A stretch of 64,000 nucleotides of DNA from Saururus chinensis (lineage: Eukaryota; Streptophyta; Magnoliopsida; Piperales; Saururaceae). Each line of letters opens with the position of its first letter. Position 1 is the stretch's first letter. Shown piece after piece: positions 35,906 through 48,817 of the stretch. The notes under the pieces are model-generated. The model had not been told where the DNA came from and searched no databases. It saw only the letters and a list, made by a program, of their open reading frames with translations. The stretch is taken from positions 29,088,592 to 29,152,591 of the forward strand of contig CP141143.1 of NCBI GenBank assembly GCA_035235625.1, read 5' to 3'. A program made the position numbers and the translations under genes.

Positions 35906-38900
35906 ACTCATCCTATATGAAAATTCATACTATTAAGAATGACCAAGGGTCAAATTGGCAGGCATCGGCCAGTCACTAACAACACCTCAGGTCCAACTTT
36001 GGACTATCATAACTCATTTATCCAAATTTTGATTTGTGTATTCTTAGAGGTATTTCAAAACTATGTTTATCTAGTTTCTATCCTTAAAGTTTCATGCAAA
36101 AATTTAAATCACAAGAAAGGTTATTCTATTGAGAATTATCAAAGGTCAAATTTATTATTTTTTATATGTACTCCGAAACTTCTATGATGTCACATCTATC
36201 ATTAATTCCTCATATGAGCTTCAATTTAAGGGCTCTTAGAAGCTCTACATAGCTCTTTATGTCTATTATTTAATTATAAAGTTTTATATTCAAACTCTAT
36301 ATACAAAAGAAGTTGTTATATCAAGAATACCTAAGGTCAAACTCACTTATATCAACATAGCCAAATATAGGGAGTTTAAAAAATTTGCAGGTTGTTACGA
36401 TTGGTTTAAACATTTAGTTTGTAATGCCCAAAAAAGTTTAGTTAAATCTAAAGGTATGGCATATAGAATGTGGTAAAGGAAACTATATTTAATAAGTATA
36501 ATTCGGCATTGGGTATAGAATAATATAAGTTAAAACAAAGCAACCTATGATAATTGACTCTTTCCTTGTCCCGTGATTGATTTTTGGGTTTTTGGAAAAG
36601 CTATACTTGGAAATTTATGCCATAGAATTAGTATGATCTCATGTTCTTTACCATATAAATTAATTTTTAATACGAGCCCATGTTCTCCTACATGACATTG
36701 GCAATACAGGTTCAAAGGAATATAGGGCTTTATCTTCTGGTGGGGCCTTAGGCAACAGCCTAAACTACCCAAGGCTCTAGCCAATTCTCATAACAAAGTT
36801 TGTGATATCATTTTCAAATATATTCAGGATCGTAAGTTAGGTCACCCAACCAAGAGGAAGAAGGTTCTATGTGACCCTATGTTGCACGCGCTTTTAAGGA
36901 GGATAGAGGTGAATCGTCTCTGAATCTCTACATTGTCGGACCCACATTTTGCTAATAATAAGCTCTTCGAGGAGGATGCATCCGACCTCTAGTTCTTAGA
37001 GGATTTCATTTATAAGCAAAAAAGTGTCAGCCATGATGCCAAAGTACCAAATTTTGACTTCGATGGTAGCAAGGGAGAGGTTTTAGATGTATCCAGAAAT
37101 GCTTTTGCCTCCATTACAACATAAAATATGAAGGGTCAGAAAATACGAAGGGAATGACAGTAGAAACTGTAAATATTTACTCACTTTGTTATATACAAAA
37201 AGAATAATTTACTCTATTTATTATATACAAATAGAGTAAATATTTACTATCTTTATATTGTGAATAAAAATAAACTCTGGTTGATGCGAGGTGCTCAAGC
37301 AGTGTCTTGTGAAGTCTGATTTCGTTGAAATAATTTTTTTTTGCAAACCCGTGAAACCCAATGAAGGTTTTATTATTTTTAAGAGGTCTTGGAGCTCACT
37401 TATCATAGTTATTTGGAGTAGAATGTGGAAATCAAAATATTTCATGACATCTAATGCTCAAAAGACCATTAATAGAGTTCACTATGATTTGGTATTGTAG
37501 AAAACAAAACCACATGGAGGAGAAGCCTTTGATCCATCTGTAGCCCACTGGTGGGTGGACCTGGTGCGGCCAACAAAAAAGAAAGGGGGAGAAATGGGAA
37601 GAGTAGAGAGATTGATGGGGAAGTACAGCAACGACAGAGGTGGAGTTGGAGGCAGCGGGTAGACTATTAGTAGAGTAAGCAAAAAAATATTAGGAAGATG
37701 CTGACTTCTAGGGTGCACCAACAACCATAGTGAAGGTAAAGTGGGTGAAAGAATGAATAAAAAGATGAGAAATAAAAGAAATTGAAAGAAAATAAGGATA
37801 ATTCTGTTTTAAAATATAAAATATTTAGACTTTAGGGCAATCCAAATATGAACAAAGCTTGTGTAAGAAAAAATCGGCTCTGCTAAGTTGACACGAATTA
37901 TTTTTGAAAAAGAAATAAAATAAAAAGGTAAACATGTCCAAAAATATAACTTACTTTAAACTTTACGGGTAATTCATAAAGTTATAAGACCTTACCTCGG
38001 AAAGAGTCCGTCAAGGGGAGCATACGTCAGTTTTTTCTTTAATTAATTGGGCTCTAGCACAATCGGACGATACTCTTAGGGGAGGTCCCAATTGCCAACG
38101 TATACTTGAACCTTGAGTGTCTCTGTGATAGACAAGTTGCTCCCACCTCGGGCAGATAAACTGTTGTCACCTCATATAGACCAGAAATGTTGCTGCAAAT
38201 TGAAGGAGCACATGCCCATCATTGTGGAAGTCATTGGCCGTAGAACCTTTGAACCTCTACCCATCCGACAGAAATGGATGGGGAACGCGGGATGTAGACT
38301 GCACCATCACCAACAAAAGATCTGCACGACTGCACCATCTATACAATGACAGACTAAATCTTCCACACCAAAAGCAAAATAACATAAGCACAAAAAATTA
38401 AGTAAATATAACTAAGTATGTCCATATGCTGATGACCACGATCGGAGAGGTGGAAGGGGATAATAAAAGTAGGAGGCTAAAAAAAATAGGGGAAAATGAA
38501 AGTAGCCAAAGAATGGGAGGACAGGGAGGGAGAGAATTGGTAATCGGGCCAGGCTCGGGCCCGCCCGAGCCCGTTAAGCCCGACTATTCATAGCTCATTT
38601 AAATACAAACGGTCATGAACCAGTCACAGGCTCTTAATGGGCTATACCTACGTTCAACTTAAAAAGAGTTATTTTTTGCCTCATAATAAGGTGTAACTTG
38701 AATATACCATAAAATTTGATTATTGAAGACAAATATTCATTAAAAATAATTTTTTTATTATTTTTTAAATAAAAAATAAATATAAAATTTTAAATCTTAT
38801 TTAGATATGAAACAATCTCAATGGATTAGGCCTACTTAATGCATTTTCTAAAAGAGTTTCAATTTCCCTTGCCTAATGTAGTTATTTTTTAATTGGCTCC

Positions 38901-39970
38901 TATACATCAAATTGGTACGAGTCAATCTATAGTGTAATTTCGATTATTACAAGGTCAAAGGTGATTTAGATGTTATATAATACTTAAAAGGTACTTAAAG
39001 ATATGAAAGATTGTATCGGCCGATACGTATAAATAAATTTTTTATTGTTACCAAAAGCTAATACGTATCAGCCGTACTGTATCGATATGACCAATACATA
39101 TTGATACAGTATTTAAAAATAATTTTTAAAAAAAATTAAAATTTTTTTCTTAAAAAAAATACAATTCAAACTTAATATTTTAAGCCATGAGATATGAGTG
39201 TGGTTTTAATAGCAGCTAATTTCAAAGTTCAAATTAAGCATTTCATGTGGGCATTGATGTTGATGCATAGACAATAAATTAGGCTCATCTTCCTGTTTAA
39301 CAGAAATACAAAGACAATAAATTATGCTTTTATATCGATACCCAAAATATAAAGCTACCGATCTGCGATCATAATTTCCAAGCCTAAAATTCTTAGTGAG
39401 TACGATCAAAGGGTCAGGAGATTCTAATCCCAACAGTTGGTGATGCCAGATTCTTATTTCTCCACAAAATGAATAAAAAAACTTTCAATGAGATACCACT
39501 AAGACTCTTAGGAGTCAAAAGTGAGTTCAACAGCAAAGAAGAAAAAGGGCATACAGAATGTAAGCATAAAGTACCAGGTTGATCTAATAACAATAGTCTA
39601 ATACAATTTTGTGATTTCAAGTGAAGGGTAATATCTTCAGAATATTAATCTGATAGATTTTTAATTGAACTACATTAGAAATAAATTACCAAAATTGTTC
39701 AAATTAACTCAAAAATGTAACCGTTAGATTCCAATGCTCATTTGCATTTCCAAAAACTGAGTGGATAGGGGCGGGAAGAAAATGTCAATGTTGGTTCAGC
39801 CAAAATAAATACCTTGTTCACTAATCTGAAAAACATACCTCATTGTATGGAACTTGAAATGAAGAAATAAGCAGACGAGAAAAACAAAAAAAACAGCAGC
39901 AACCTGAGCATGCCAAAAAGAGAAAGGCACTTTCCATGATATTGCTGTAATGAAAAATACACAAAAAATC
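35906..39970. other. Repeat-rich region without a recognisable gene
   Basis: AT-rich sequence with no protein similarity I can support on either strand. A GC-rich patch at about 38536-38590 (CTCGGGCCCGCCCGAGCCCG) resembles the ends of some hAT elements and has a counterpart at 49990-50110. A duplicated ATAGAGTAAATATTTACT-type palindrome lies near 37230. Confidence 0.4.
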
Positions 39971-39979
39971 TCATATAAC

Positions 39980-40245
39980 TAGGTGAGTGTACTTCCATAA
40001 GCAGATTGGATCTTCGATTCCGATAGAGTAACATATTTGTCAAGCATTGACACTATAGCTTCCAATTCGGAAACTTGTTGGTCTATTACATCAATTTGCT
40101 GAACATATTCGTCAAATCTACCATTTTTATCCTTCAATTACTCTACATATACCCTCAACCCAGAGGCAACATCTCCAAAGTTTTTATATTCACCAGCCAC
40201 TATGAGGTTCATTGTCTCCAAAAGTTGAAGCTGACAATTTGTACC
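39980..40245 (-). pseudogene. BLOC-1 subunit 2 (BLOS2) exon fragment
   Basis: Read on the minus strand, from a splice acceptor TTTCTCTCAG at 40246, the exon encodes GTNCQLQLLETMNL, then FGDVASGLRVYVE, a stop, LKDKNGRFDEYVQQIDVIDQQ, and SELEAIVSMLDKYVTLSES. This is the C-terminal coiled coil of plant BLOS2, a small endosomal-sorting complex subunit. A single CAA-to-TAA type stop and the absence of the N-terminal exons make it a fragment. It follows carboxypeptidase exons of an unrelated gene in the same orientation. Confidence 0.8.
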
Positions 40246-40639
40246 CTGAGAGAAAGCAAAGTATATACCGCTTCAATAATTTCTCTTTATTTAAGAAAAT
40301 GAACAAACAAGGAATTTGACTGAACTGATAACGAAGTCAAATCCCAAAAGTCAGATCTTTTGACCTTAAATCATGGATATGTAAACAAAGGCAAATGCTT
40401 CCCACAATTACAAATGAGAATGAGATAGTTAGCAACAAGGATAAATTAAAGTGTTATAGTAATAGTGCATTTAACTATATATTCAACCATAGTATAAAGG
40501 GCAGGATAGTAATGACGTGTATATCATTGTGGTCATCCCTCACCATCGTAGGATGCAAAGTAAAATCTACTACTACAGCTCCAACAACCAGTTGAGCCCT
40601 CATCTCCTTCGTCCCCCTTTCTATACACATAAATAACTA

Positions 40640-41377
40640 ACCTTTGGGAATTCATATCATGGTAACTATTTCTAAGCAAAAGTAAGACCTTTGTACTCCT
40701 GCATCCATCCTCCCACCTGTACATTGGAAACGAGGCCGCATAATCAAACAATTAGAAACCAAGCGAAAGTAATATACATATGCTGCTCAGTAATTGCAGA
40801 TTACTTCGCAGATCACTTGTTAGTAGTAGTTTCTTACAATACTGAAATAGGATTTTCACCATACTAGACGAGTGCAGGGGAGCAGCCAGGGATAGGATGA
40901 GCGAAAGACAGGAACGAAACAGTATTGTTCACTCCTATATTACTAAGCACAGGCAAGTGAGGAGCCAGAGACTGCTACATTTCCTATGTGATTGGTCTCC
41001 CCCCAATCAACTTTGTAGGTTTTTTCATGGGCTCCTGTTCAAGTTGAGCTACATTTCCTATGTGATTGGTCTCCTCCCAATCAACTTTGTAGGTTTTTTC
41101 ATGGGCACCTGTTCAAGTTGATGTCATCCACTCTCCAATTCCTGAAGAAGGCCCCTAGTGGAACGACCATTTGTATGGAACAATTGGCTCGTTATTTTTA
41201 GAAAAAACAAACAAAAAAGGGGATATTTCAAAATTACATACAGAAAATCTCTAAGAGACTTGGAGCATTACCTGGCCACCATCAAACCAAGCATGCCAAG
41301 GAGTCACCGTTGGAAGTTTACGAGCATCTATGTTGTATCTGGTTGACGTGACTGGAATTACAGCATCAGTATCTCCA
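40640..41377 (-). pseudogene. Serine carboxypeptidase-like C-terminal exons (fragment)
   Basis: Minus-strand exon 41377-41272 encodes [18 protein letters not shown] and then [15 protein letters not shown], with an AG acceptor and a GT donor. The first Asp region is the catalytic Asp neighbourhood of the S10 family. The next exon, from 40716 (acceptor TGTACAG), encodes VGGWMQEYKGLTF and then decays with stops where GAGHEVP is expected, so the catalytic His is lost. The preceding exon of the same gene lies at 48309-48221, across the PIF/Harbinger insertion. Non-functional. Confidence 0.85.
40975..41122. repeat. Two tandem copies of a 74-bp unit
   Basis: The unit starting CTACATTTCCTATGTGATTG is repeated at 40975 and 41049 with only two or three differences. 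It lies in the intron of the carboxypeptidase fragment and probably arose recently. Confidence 0.95.
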
Positions 41378-42166
41378 CTGAACACATCATAGGGTGAGAG
41401 TAATTCAGACGTCGGAATCATATCCGTATAAGAGATTAAGTTGAAGGTGCAGATTATGTTTTTAGTGAAACTTCCAACACCTTAAGAGGTCAGACAATTT
41501 ATAAATATTAGATCTGTGGATTCTAACAGCGGCTATGCTAAATGGCACAAGAAACGAATAGAAGTTAGCTGTTGAGAACAATCATTTTCATGTAGATACA
41601 AAAGGCAACAGTATTTATATCCAATGGTGTCGCCCATCAAAATTGTTCACACAGACAATATGATTCCCTTCTGATATAAATTTTTTTTATATAAGATGGG
41701 GAGAAGAGAAGTGAACTTGGAACTTACAGGGCGTTAGTCGTTCTGTATTTTAGATTGGTGTATTTCAAATGCTCGATTTCAAAATATAGACTAAAATCCT
41801 GCATTTTAAATGCTTGATTTTAGATTGCATGCCAAAATATTAAATTTTCAAAATACATGATAAAATACACGATAGAATATTTAACATTCAATTTTTATTT
41901 ATACACAAGATATAATATATTAAACTCTTAAATTTTAGTTAGTTAGATAAGTAAAAATAAATTATCAATCTATAATAAAAAAATAATAAAAATTTATCCA
42001 TAATAAATTCATAACCTAAATTTATAATGCATAGTTAAATAACTAAAAATAAAATCAAAATTCATAATATATAATCCCATTACAACATAGTCTAATTATA
42101 ACAGCAAATTCATACACCCATTATCATGTGGATCGCATCACTCTACATATGGTTTGTTATTTCATC

Positions 42167-43549
42167 TCACCAAGAATTAGCAACTGCCCTTTGTTCAACT
42201 TGAGTCTCCAAATCATTATCTAGATCAGAATCTTCTTCTCCATCATCTGGAACATTACATGATGTTTCCTCTTCCTCTTTATTATTAGCTTCAAATAAAT
42301 CTTCATGATTTTCCCTACAAAGAAAATTATGCATTGCACAACATACAAAAACCATTTTCACTTGAGTATCATAAGGAAATGAGGGTGGATGGTCTTTAAA
42401 AAACTTAAAGCGTGACTTCAAACACCCAAAAATCTGCTCAATGACATTCTTCAAGGATGCATGCCAATGATTGAAAACTTCATGTGAATTATGTGGGCAA
42501 CTTCTTGCTTGCGTACCATATTCTTTGAGGTGATAGTGAGTTCCACGATACGGTGCTAAAAATTTTCTCTCCAAGTAGGATAGCCGCAATCAACCAAATA
42601 AAACTTCCCTATTCAATAAATAATTACAACCATAAATATGTATATAAATATAAAACTTTAAAGATAAATATTATATATGAAATATGTATCACTATAATAC
42701 CTGATAGTGTAGGAAGACCATTAACTCTCCTTATAAAATCCTTCAAAATCCTTACATCATTTACCGAACCTTCCCATCCTGCAAGGATATATATGAATTT
42801 CATATTAAAATTGTAAGTTGTCAATACATTTTGTGATAACCAACCATGCCTATTACAGTATCTCATCTTGCTAGGTCCATAAGGAGTTGCCTTTATGTGG
42901 GTTCCATCAATGACACCAATACAATCTTGTACATCATACTCAAATGTAATATAAATGGACAAATAAGCTATCATGACATATAAATATACACGTCAACCTA
43001 CATGAACCAATTATTTATATAAATTTTAACCTTAAAATATGGGTAAAACCGTGGAGCTGACATCACTACTTGTGGTGTGCTACTAGAAGGCCTTGCCATT
43101 AATGATGGTGCATATGAAGAAAGTACATCTAAAACCTTATTGAAATTCTTACTGATTGTCTACTTTGACCAAGTCAGACGATTTTGACAAATTGAATATC
43201 GTTGATCATGTCCTGCTACTAGTAAGAAAGTAGCCACCATTTCTTCTACTGTGTCATACCTAGTATCACATAAATCATTTTGGCATAATATCCTACATAA
43301 CTTTAAAAATGATTTAAGATACATTCTATACATTTCTCGAAATTCATTCGGTCGCCCTCCCAATTTTTGTATTAAGTATCGATAACCTTCTGTTGAAATA
43401 GAACAACGTGGGAGAAGTCTATATGTATGTAGCATATCTGATTCATCAGTTGCAGACAATATAGTTATCATGGAGATATACACGGGGTCCTCCAATATAC
43501 CTTCCATGTTCACTGTTATTGCAAAATTTAAGTCATTAGATAAAGACAT
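42167..43549 (-). pseudogene. PIF/Harbinger DDE transposase pseudogene
   Basis: The N-terminal exon (43549-43160) has LHTYRLLPRCSISTEGYRYL and CDTRYDTVEEMVATFLLVAGH, and ends at a stop before the TISKNFNKVL segment. The central exon (about 42945-42710) has DCIGVIDGTHIKA, the first catalytic Asp, and AGWEGSVNDVRIL, the second. The C-terminal exon (about 42600-42170) has APYRGTHYHLKEYG, then NVIEQIFGCLKSRFKFF with the catalytic Glu, then an acidic tail. A run of T near 42560 causes a one-base frameshift between GYPTWRENF and LAPYRG. All three catalytic acids are visible, but stops and the frameshift prevent a functional protein. Confidence 0.88.
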
Positions 43550-43900
43550 TCACATAAACACATTTCCTACAAAAACTGATTCACAAAATACATTCTCATA
43601 CTCATTTTCATAAGACCATTCACATAAAATCATTCTCACATACCCATTCAAATAAACCATTCACTTATTAGTCATCATCATAAAATTATAAACATCAAAA
43701 CATTTACATAAATCATCCATTTAAACCATAGTGTAACCTACATCAACTTAAACCATCTATAAGTCAATTTAAATAAAATAAGACTACCATGCTTACCTAA
43801 ATAAACCATACTACCAGTCAACTGACTTATACCACCAAAACAAACTACCATCTCCACCTAAATAAGTTATCCAACTAACCTATACTATCAAAATAAACTA

Positions 43901-44877
43901 CTATGTATTCCTCAGCTTATAATCCAACCTTCTGCGATGTTCATCTGGTTGAAGTCTCACAAACACCTCTCTTAAGGCAAGAGTACTCAAATATTCATAA
44001 GCAAAAAACTTTAACTCCTCGGTGAGGTCAGGAATTTCTCCAATGGCCTCAAACCAACCTTGAACTATTTCATGAGATTGGACAAAAAGATGAAATTTAA
44101 ATGTTATATGAGCTATAGAATCTCTTGACTTAGAGGTGAAATTGTCATTTCCTTCGAGATGAAGGTGGTTGATTCTCCAAGGGTGGGCGCTCATGAGAGG
44201 AGGGTGGAGGTACAAGATTGGATGATTCACCTAAATGTGGATAATCTTATGTAAATGAGGGTAAAGTGTCATCATCCTCATATAAATTGGTGCATAAAGA
44301 TGACCTCTCCAAAGAATCCACAGCTTTGGATGATAAAGCGATTGCCCCAGCTCCAACTGTAGTGGTGTTACCAAATATCAACATTAAATCTTCATAATTT
44401 TTCACTATCTTATGACGATATTCAGATGCTTCTGGATGAGCCTAAAACAAATCATACAAAATAATTTATAAGTTACACCTTATATGATATGATATAACTA
44501 ATTTACTTTAATTTAAACAAAACTTACTTGAAGGTACTCAAGCCATACTTCTTCTAGAGCAGTTACCTTTTGTGTATATTTGTCCCACCCAAACCCAGAA
44601 TTGTATGACATCAACTCCTTAATAGATATTATTTTTTGTTTTAGAACCCTCAATTTATTCTTAAGGTGAGTTTCTGTCTTATTGCTATTATATCTTGAAT
44701 TTAATTTTGAAGGACACTATCTGTTAACACCTCCTTCCTAAATGTCTCATTATCTAATTGATTGCCATTGTTCACCTCCTCAACCAGAAGTTTAATGAGT
44801 TCTTTTGTTTCAGTACTGGACCATTGTTCATAGTTGGACTTTGCTTTCCCTTTTCCTTTCCCGCCTTGTGTTGCCAT
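43901..44877 (-). pseudogene. Myb/SANT-like ORF2 partner of the PIF/Harbinger transposase
   Basis: The start MATQGGKGKGKAKSNYEQW is at 44877. It is followed by WSSTETKELIKLLVEEVN, a trihelix/Myb-like DNA-binding segment. After a break comes SGFGWDKYTQKVTALEEVWLEYLQAHPEA, typical of the plant Myb/SANT-like family (L10-interacting-like), near 44590-44430. Such a second ORF is required, with the transposase, for PIF/Pong elements to move. Frameshifts after about 44280 destroy the C-terminal part, although frames such as 43901-44230 still show it. Confidence 0.8.
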
Positions 44878-45164
44878 GTCTATGATAAATAACAAATCAA
44901 AATCAGGAACTTACAGAAAATACTATTAATGAGGCAATAATGCATGATAACTCAAGTTGGAGCCCTTTATCCCTTGAAAACCTCGTTTTAGACAGTTTAA
45001 TAAGTAAAAAACATGGATAATTAGTATTATACATATATGAATAATTAGCATTAAATCTTTATAATTTTGTACTATCTTGACAATTAAATTGTCCCTTGCT
45101 CCTATTTAACGAGCTGCCAATCTCAAACGTCATCTGAATTATTTATCCTAAGTTGTTATGGATA

Positions 45165-45182
45165 ACCCCCCCCCCCCCCCCC

Positions 45183-45213
<31 letters not shown>
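45165..45213. repeat. Poly(C) tract followed by a TA run
   Basis: About 18 consecutive C, eight A, then a TA microsatellite. The minus strand is an uninterrupted G run that could form a four-stranded structure. It lies inside the PIF/Harbinger element. Confidence 0.9.
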
Positions 45214-45846
45214 GATAAATTGATAGTAAAGATGCAATTTGAGTGGCTTTATTTGTTAAGGACTAGAATTTGTGTTGAGATAGGGTCTATCTATTTGAAA
45301 GGACATAAATATGAAATAACTAACTTAAAAAGGCATTCTCTCTAGACACTACTATATTGAGAGTTTCTAAGGTTTTAATGCAAACTCCCTTAGAGATTCA
45401 CCTTCAGAAGAGGGATCTTAAAGCTAGAGCTCCATGTAACAAGGAGCCTTGGAGTTCTAGGTGACTGGCCTAAATTTAGAGAACTAAGGTCAAAGAATTT
45501 GCATTGTAACATCTGGCATATATTTAAATAGGAATGATGACTAGACATGTCTTAGTTCATATGATACATTTAACAAAATCTCTAAATTTTTCTCCTTGTG
45601 GATAAGTGTGTACATAGTTATTGGGTAATTAATAGTCAAGATGTGGAATCTAACTAACCTGTTTTTCTTTTTGCTAAAACACTGATTTTGGGTCAAGGAC
45701 ATATGCAAAAGTGCAGTTAAATTAACTTTTATAAATAAAAAGTACATTTACTTGGCAATTATAGAGATAATTCCTTTGGCACAACTGTTTGAGATTTCCT
45801 TTTGTCCCCCAAATGAAGATTTGATTATGTTGCATGAATTTTCTAG

Positions 45847-46092
45847 GTACATAGGTGAAGATGGTTTTGAAAATTCTGTTCCATTGGAATATTTTGTTGA
45901 TATGAACAAAAAAAATTTAGATAAATCAGAAGGGAAAGTGCAGTTGACAGGTCTAGGTGCTCGTGACAGTCTTTGGCTTGAAGCTGGCCTATGTTTATAT
46001 GGCAATGAAATGAATAACATATAAGCCATGTGGAGGCAGGCCTCACATGGGCCATATAGGAAAGAGAAGAAGAGTTGAAGGTGGCTTTTCGG
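45847..46092 (+). pseudogene. Captured fragment of glycine-cleavage T-protein (aminomethyltransferase) gene
   Basis: From an AG acceptor (TTTTCTAG) the frame encodes [16 protein letters not shown], then [20 protein letters not shown] and GLCLYGNEM. After a one-base shift it continues VEAGLTWAI, a stop, and a basic stretch. This is the central part of the mitochondrial T-protein, which transfers the methylene group to tetrahydrofolate in photorespiratory glycine breakdown. Only this part is present, it is frameshifted, and it lies inside the terminal repeats of a PIF/Harbinger element in opposite orientation to the transposase, so it is best explained as a captured piece. Confidence 0.9.
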
Positions 46093-47600
46093 TGCTGGTC
46101 GTTATCACACTATAATATTCACCAAAATTTGGAGGTAAAGAGTTATTTTTTTTGTTGCAAACTTGCAACTAGAACACAAGTTCATTCAAACAACAAAATC
46201 AGAGTGAAGGATACTGATAATGAACAGCTCGATTAGCCATTGGCTTCCCTACTAACATGGCTATAGGACACAAAATAAAAGCCCCTCAAAACACCCAAAG
46301 CATGAAAATTACACGATCCAACCAAGTCAAATTCACAACATACCTACAAGCTAGTTATGTTAAGATAATCTCCCAAAAAAGATCATGTGTAGAAGGTTAA
46401 ATTCTGCTAAAATCTGAATAGCTGTAATGAATGCACGGTTGCCAATTTTGACTATAACTTAGATGTTGAAGCAATATATATATGGCATACAAACAGAAAC
46501 ACAGTATTACTTTCAACTTTTTTATGGACCCATTTTCCTGAAACTTTCTGGTCAATGAACATCTAACAACTTATAAATTTTCAATATATCCTAACAAGAC
46601 AGGTAAACAAATCAATTTGGGATATTTCTCATTGAAATTGCACCTGGCCAAAGAAGTGTCTTCGGAATGGTCTAACCAAACACCATTTGAGGTTGGCTAT
46701 ATGGCCTGCAATCAAAAATAAGATTTGTATGAGAAAATCCATAAAAAAAAGCAAGTCGATGAGCCAATCTGTAAGAATTTCTGGATGTTCTTCCCAACTA
46801 CTGAGCCAAAACAAAAAAATTCAGTGAAGCTATCTACTTTTTTCAGCCAACCTGACTAATTTATCAACAACGTAGCAAGAAGCAGGGGGTACAGAGATAG
46901 TGGCCATGGAGGTGGAAGGAATTGCAAGTGGCCATTGAGAGTGGAGGGCGAACAACTAGTGGCTATGGAGGGTAGAGGGGGTGAACAACTCCTCCATGGA
47001 GGGTGCTGAAGGAAATGAGGGTGGAGGACGCTAGAGAAAGCAAGAGGCAGGGCAGCAAGGTGGGGGTGCTGACTATCATATGGGGATCAACATGGCTGCT
47101 AGAGGAGCAATCATCTAATTGATAGCCAGATACCTTGTCATGTAGCATCTGCTGGAGGCAAAAGACCAGTCAATGAGCCCTCCATGAGAGAAATAGTAGA
47201 TGAGGGTGGAATAGGTGAAGCGGTCTGGGGAGAGGTGGGCAAGGGAGTGCTGCTAGTCAACCTTACATGATAGGAGGGCAGAGGGAGATGAGCATGTTGA
47301 AGATGGCCGTGCCAGAGGAGGGAAGGAAGGAGAGAAAAAATGTGAGAAAGGGAAGTACCTCGTGGAACAAAAGCAACAATAGGAGGTTGTAGCGCCGACG
47401 GAGGTGGCGCTAGAACGAGCGCCCGTGGTGATGGTGTCGAAACGAGACGGCGCTGTAAGGAGATGATGCTGGGAAAGGAGAGCGTCATTCCCATATTTAT
47501 ACGTCTTTTTTCAATTAGGCATGCATTTTCAATTCCGAAGTGGGGAGGCCGGAATTGAAAATACACGCAGCACGTACAAACGGCCCATCCTCATGCATTT
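46093..47600. other. Non-coding 5' part of the PIF/Harbinger element
   Basis: Sequence upstream of the element's genes on their strand. It includes a GC-richer section (46880-47480) with a proline/serine-rich minus-strand frame of 142 codons (47566-47138) that I do not recognise. It may be untranslated leader or more captured sequence; nothing supports a protein. Confidence 0.4.
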
Positions 47601-47867
47601 CATATGTAGCGGCTCCTAAATCACAATTTAATTGACTAACGGTGTATTTGAAAATATACACTTAAAATCCTTAACGACTAACTCTAGATTTTAAAATTCT
47701 TATATAAAATCCCCAATGACTAACGCTACATTTTAAAATCGGTGAATTATAATTTAAAACACTGAACGACTAATGCCCTGTTAGAAAACATATTTCGCAC
47801 CCTAACCACTAGGACAATGAGCACTTGCTTCGCCTATTCTCTAAGATTACAAAGTATAAAATTCTTA

Positions 47868-48036
47868 GTTCAAGTAACTATGTAAAGATCTTTTAACTAC
47901 CAAGGAGAATTGGCCAAATTTTCTTGTATCTTATCGTAGCTAAGATGACAAAGTAAAAATTTTTCGTTCAAGAAACTATGTAAAGATCTTTTAACTACCA
48001 ACGAGAATAGGCCAGATTTACTTGTATCTTACGGTA
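47868..48036. repeat. Two tandem copies of a ~90-bp unit
   Basis: The text AACTATGTAAAGATCTTTTA followed by ACTACCAA and then GAGAAT..GGCCA is repeated at about 47877 and 47970, with its neighbourhood (TTGTATCTTA) also repeated. It lies just outside the right end of the PIF/Harbinger element. Confidence 0.88.
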
Positions 48037-48220
48037 CAAGAACTGGCTTAGGAGTCCAAAACACGAAATAGAAATAATTATGGCCCTGATAGGGAAAAAG
48101 AAAAGGCAAGAAAAAAAAAAGTTGCAACAGAGACAAGCTGATGGAAGGTGTTTTCAGAAATATCCCCTCATACTCCTAGTAAGTAATACAAACAAAGACA
48201 AGAGAAAGGTCAGGAGCTAC

Positions 48221-48309
48221 CTGAACATCCAAATTCTAAGGCCATCATGGAGAAGCTCGTGGTAGATGTGCAGCACAGACCTTGGAGAGTCTTTCCAGTA
48301 ACAAGAACG
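48221..48309 (-). pseudogene. Serine carboxypeptidase-like exon upstream of the PIF/Harbinger insertion
   Basis: The minus-strand exon between acceptor ACTTGCAG and donor GTAGCT encodes [18 protein letters not shown] and then [10 protein letters not shown]. Its final split Ser codon joins in phase with the exon at 41377, giving the family's FSGDTD motif. The two exons are now about 6.8 kb apart because the PIF/Harbinger element sits between them. Upstream exons of the protein were not found. Confidence 0.85.
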
Positions 48310-48817
48310 CTGCAAGTAATGAAACAGTAGCAGGGCTAAACATGAAATGCTCTGTTGTCACGTATATATTCATAAAAATATCACTATAACTTTGACAGAA
48401 CTGTGAAAAAGTCGACTATTATGTGGTATCTAGTGGGGCAATCAAATTAATTCATGAAAATAAATGCTCAGCTAGAAGCAAACGGAATTACAAAGCTCTG
48501 CCAAAACTAGGGTTGTAGCAGTCTAGAGATTGATTAAGTTGCAAAAACTGTGAATTTAAAAGCTAATTAAATGAGAAAGCCTTCCACTGATTCTGATTTC
48601 AAGAATCTGAAGAGCATGTAATCAAGAAATGAAGGACATGAGTTGTCTAGAATATTGCTCAGATCTCAGAATGAAACAAATTTTTGAAGAGATGAAGCAA
48701 AGGTAACAGGTACAGTAGAGGGAATGGAAGGGGATGAGAGGGAAGAGAGGGAATAATATAAGAATCAATAATAGTTAGGGAGAGCTTGTTATGTATTGAT
48801 TAGCCAAAAATGCTTAC

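Larger units (their letters stand above)
41727..47780 (-). mobile_element. 6054-bp PIF/Harbinger element with a captured gene fragment
   Basis: The ends are inverted repeats: left CAGGGCGTTAGTCGTTC, and right, reverse complemented, CAGGGCATTAGTCGTTC. TTA is duplicated on both sides (41724-41726 and 47781-47783), as expected for this superfamily. Inside, antisense, are the DDE transposase (42167-43549) and the Myb/SANT-like partner ORF (43901-44877). In plus orientation is a fragment of the glycine-cleavage T-protein gene (45847-46092). Both element genes are broken. The subterminal right end contains two further inexact copies of the ACGACTAAC text (47675 and 47715). It is inserted in the intron of the carboxypeptidase fragment. 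Confidence 0.93.
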
